Source: MWCR01 sp041665165
GTDB taxonomy: Bacteria; Patescibacteriota; Patescibacteriia; 2-12-FULL-60-25
DNA length: 16,534 nt
NCBI GenBank assembly: GCA_041665165.1
Contig: JBAYJJ010000026.1
Coordinates: 1-16,534, forward strand
Direction: 5' to 3'
The position numbers and the translations under genes are program-made. Numbering within the stretch: the first letter of the stretch is position 1; every line of letters starts with the position of its first letter. This document shows positions 15,262-16,534 of the stretch, in pieces. The notes below the pieces were generated by a model that was given only the letters and a program-made list of their open reading frames with translations, was not told the DNA's origin and ran no database searches.

Positions 15262-15494
15262 TTTTAACTCTCCCGTCTTTCCTTGCCGTGCAACCATCCC
15301 ACTTCACCACAGGGACAATGCTGCAAGTTACGTTTGCTAACACTTAAAAGGAAAATGCACAAACAATCCCCTGCGCTACAAGCAGAGGTTCTTGTCATCA
15401 GCACAGAATTGATCATTGAATTTGCCTTTAGAAATCACAGGCAACTTTCTCGTAAATGGCTTTTCACGAATCTCGGCTAATTTCAGCTGGGAGA
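15262..15494. other. 233-base intergenic region with two weak inverted repeats
   Basis: The largest gap in the window lies between the hexapeptide acetyltransferase and the fusion gene. It contains TTGCCT...AGGCAA (15422-15427 and 15439-15444) and CCCTGC/GCAGAGG (within 15369-15389). Neither is followed by a T-run. I see no convincing -35/-10 pair, although the gap is large enough to hold a promoter for the fusion gene. No supported coding frame was found. Confidence 0.4.
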
Positions 15495-16058
15495 TTAACT
15501 TGATTTTTGATCCCGAGACTTAATGAATGTCGCAGGCACGCCGCCAAAAAGACAATATGGCGGGACATCACGAGTTACCACGCTTCCAGCAGCAATTATA
15601 GAACCGCGGCCGATGCGAACTCCGTTTTTTACAACCACATGAGCGCCGAGCCAGACATCATCTTCAATGATGATCGGGCCATAATTAAACGGCTGTTCAT
15701 AGATTGGAATGTCAGTACGCTCATAGGTATGCCCTCCGCTTGACAGCACGCAACCGGGTCCTATAAGGACCCCATTCCCCATACGAATGCCCCCGCGACC
15801 GTCAATGTGTGTGTGTATATTGATCGCCAGACGGTTTCCAGCAGAGATGTTGCGGCTGAAAACAATATAAACATCTGGATAAATCAGAAGATTTTTGCCG
15901 CAGGACTTAAACAAAAGCTTATATAATGCGGCCCTCAGAATGATTCCTTCCATTCCAGGCAAACTTCTCAACAACCAGGCCGGATAAACCTCAAATGCAT
16001 GAACCAGTGTATTTTTCCAACCGTTCCTTCGGACAAACCCTGCAACCTCACTGATCAT
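15495..16058 (-). CDS. Hexapeptide-repeat O-acetyltransferase (WcaF/maltose-acetyltransferase type)
   Basis: A 187-residue left-handed beta-helix acetyltransferase of normal length for the family. The hexapeptide repeats begin near IYPDVYIVFS (59-68) and include GNGVLIGPGCVLSSGGH (94-110), where H110 is the probable catalytic base. IIIEDDVWLGAHVVVKNGVRIG (129-150) follows, interrupted here only by normal repeat turns, then AAGSVVTRDVPPY (156-168) and the terminal FGGVPATFIK (171-180). These enzymes move acetyl from acetyl-CoA to a sugar hydroxyl in the cytoplasm. A G-rich site (AGGGGGA) three bases before the ATG at 16058 supports the start. The gene is 126 bases after the partial methyltransferase. 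In contrast to the LpxD-like protein at 6178, it has no uridine-binding N-terminal domain. Confidence 0.9.
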   Translation of the reverse strand: MISEVAGFVRRNGWKNTLVHAFEVYPAWLLRSLPGMEGIILRAALYKLLFKSCGKNLLIYPDVYIVFSRNISAGNRLAINIHTHIDGRGGIRMGNGVLIGPGCVLSSGGHTYERTDIPIYEQPFNYGPIIIEDDVWLGAHVVVKNGVRIGRGSIIAAGSVVTRDVPPYCLFGGVPATFIKSRDQKSS

Positions 16059-16184
16059 CTATCCCCCTTAAAATGGCTTAATACAGTCCATAATTTAAAG
16101 CCTGGAATGCCCGAATCAATGGGAGAAAATCATCATTTGTTCTTAGGCCCAAAAGCACGACATCATCATACCAAATTATTTGAT

Positions 16185-16534
16185 TCAAAAACACTTATGC
16201 CTTAGTTGTTTGCGCAACTCAATGGTGTAATGCATGCCTATAAGGGGATTCAACGGCGATAACAACCATTCGACGCCTTTGACTGCTGAATAAGTAAAGG
16301 ATGGCAATAATTGCCGGTATGAGACGCCGCCGCTTAACAAGTATGTAAGCGGCGTATGTGCCTTAAAGAGATTCACTGTGAGATTCGGAAACATTTCTAC
16401 AAACTTTCTTCTATCTCGAAAAAAAACTATCCAAGGCAGCGCGCCATTGGCAGAGGACAGAGGCGATGTGCCATTCAGTCGCCAGCTCCCGGCAGGATTA
16501 AATGTTTCATGATGAAAGTTTTGGTAAATCAAGC
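16185..16534 (-). CDS. C-terminal part of a class I SAM methyltransferase
   Basis: The frame is open across the right edge of the window and ends with TGA at 16185-16187, so only the last 115 codons are seen. SPLSSANGALPWIVFFRDR, followed about 12 residues later by LFKAHTPLTYLLSGGVSYR, matches the C-terminal region of methyltransferases found in surface-polysaccharide clusters. The SAM-binding motif would be outside the window, so the assignment rests on this region only. The TTG at 16530-16532 is an internal codon, not a start. It is the first visible gene of the minus-strand run. Confidence 0.6.
   Translation of the reverse strand, partial: LIYQNFHHETFNPAGSWRLNGTSPLSSANGALPWIVFFRDRRKFVEMFPNLTVNLFKAHTPLTYLLSGGVSYRQLLPSFTYSAVKGVEWLLSPLNPLIGMHYTIELRKQLRHKCF

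Noticed and set aside
15422..15444. TTGCCT/AGGCAA inverted repeat as a terminator for the hexapeptide acetyltransferase
   Set aside because: The stem is only 6 bp with an 11-base loop, and no T-run follows on the minus strand.
15283..15480. Small plus-strand frame in the largest intergenic gap
   Set aside because: It has no ribosome site, no recognisable motif, and runs against all neighbours.
16059..16184. Possible promoter (TTGATT with an AT-rich -10) between the partial methyltransferase and the acetyltransferase
   Set aside because: No -10 at a normal spacing matches well; the AT-rich context makes such matches frequent.

Overview
The window is a surface-glycan (exopolysaccharide, capsule or O-antigen type) biosynthesis and modification locus from a bacterium. 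Gene density is high, with 13 protein genes and no gene-free stretch over about 300 bases (the longest gap is 233). I see no RNA genes, insertion sequences or CRISPR arrays. The LpxD-like acyltransferase, AlgI-type MBOAT protein, FkbM methyltransferase, NodU/CmcH-type carbamoyltransferase and sugar-chain glycosyltransferases fit a Gram-negative-type, possibly uncultured environmental bacterium. The sequence alone does not fix the phylum.

Layout. (i) 1-624, minus: 5' part of an MBOAT O-acyltransferase, cut by the window edge. (ii) 809-1708 plus and 1705-3471 minus: an FkbM-type O-methyltransferase and an O-carbamoyltransferase that converge, with overlapping stop codons. (iii) 3686-8215, plus: four tightly packed genes, namely a two-lobed GNAT-like acyltransferase, a PaaK/CapK-like adenylate-forming ligase, an LpxD-like left-handed beta-helix acyltransferase and a KamA-family (lysine 2,3-aminomutase-like) radical SAM enzyme. 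(iv) 8291-16534, minus: an eight-gene run, listed in transcription order: methyltransferase (5' end outside the window), hexapeptide O-acetyltransferase, methyltransferase-GT2 fusion, GT-C membrane glycosyltransferase, SGNH hydrolase, methyltransferase, GT4 glycosyltransferase, polysaccharide deacetylase.

How it may work together. The minus-strand run would assemble and tailor a glycan: glycosyl transfer, methylation, O-acetylation and N-deacetylation. The FkbM and carbamoyltransferase genes would add methyl and carbamoyl groups. The four-gene plus-strand unit is the most interesting part. It combines an aminomutase-like enzyme, an acid-activating ligase and two acyltransferases, which suggests that an unusual (perhaps beta-) amino acid is made, activated and attached as an amide to an amino sugar. 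Two of these proteins depart from their parent families at key positions. The aminomutase homologue lacks both aspartates that recognise the lysine side chain, and the LpxD homologue has Gln where LpxD has its catalytic His. The unit may therefore be an uncharacterised glycan-acylation pathway. That is inference from gene content and residues, not demonstrated function.

Several start codons were moved inward from the longest reading frame on the basis of Shine-Dalgarno sites and stop/start overlaps; the reasons are given per gene. By eye, the glycosyltransferase end (about 10.5-16.5 kb) is more AT-rich than the 1-9 kb part.
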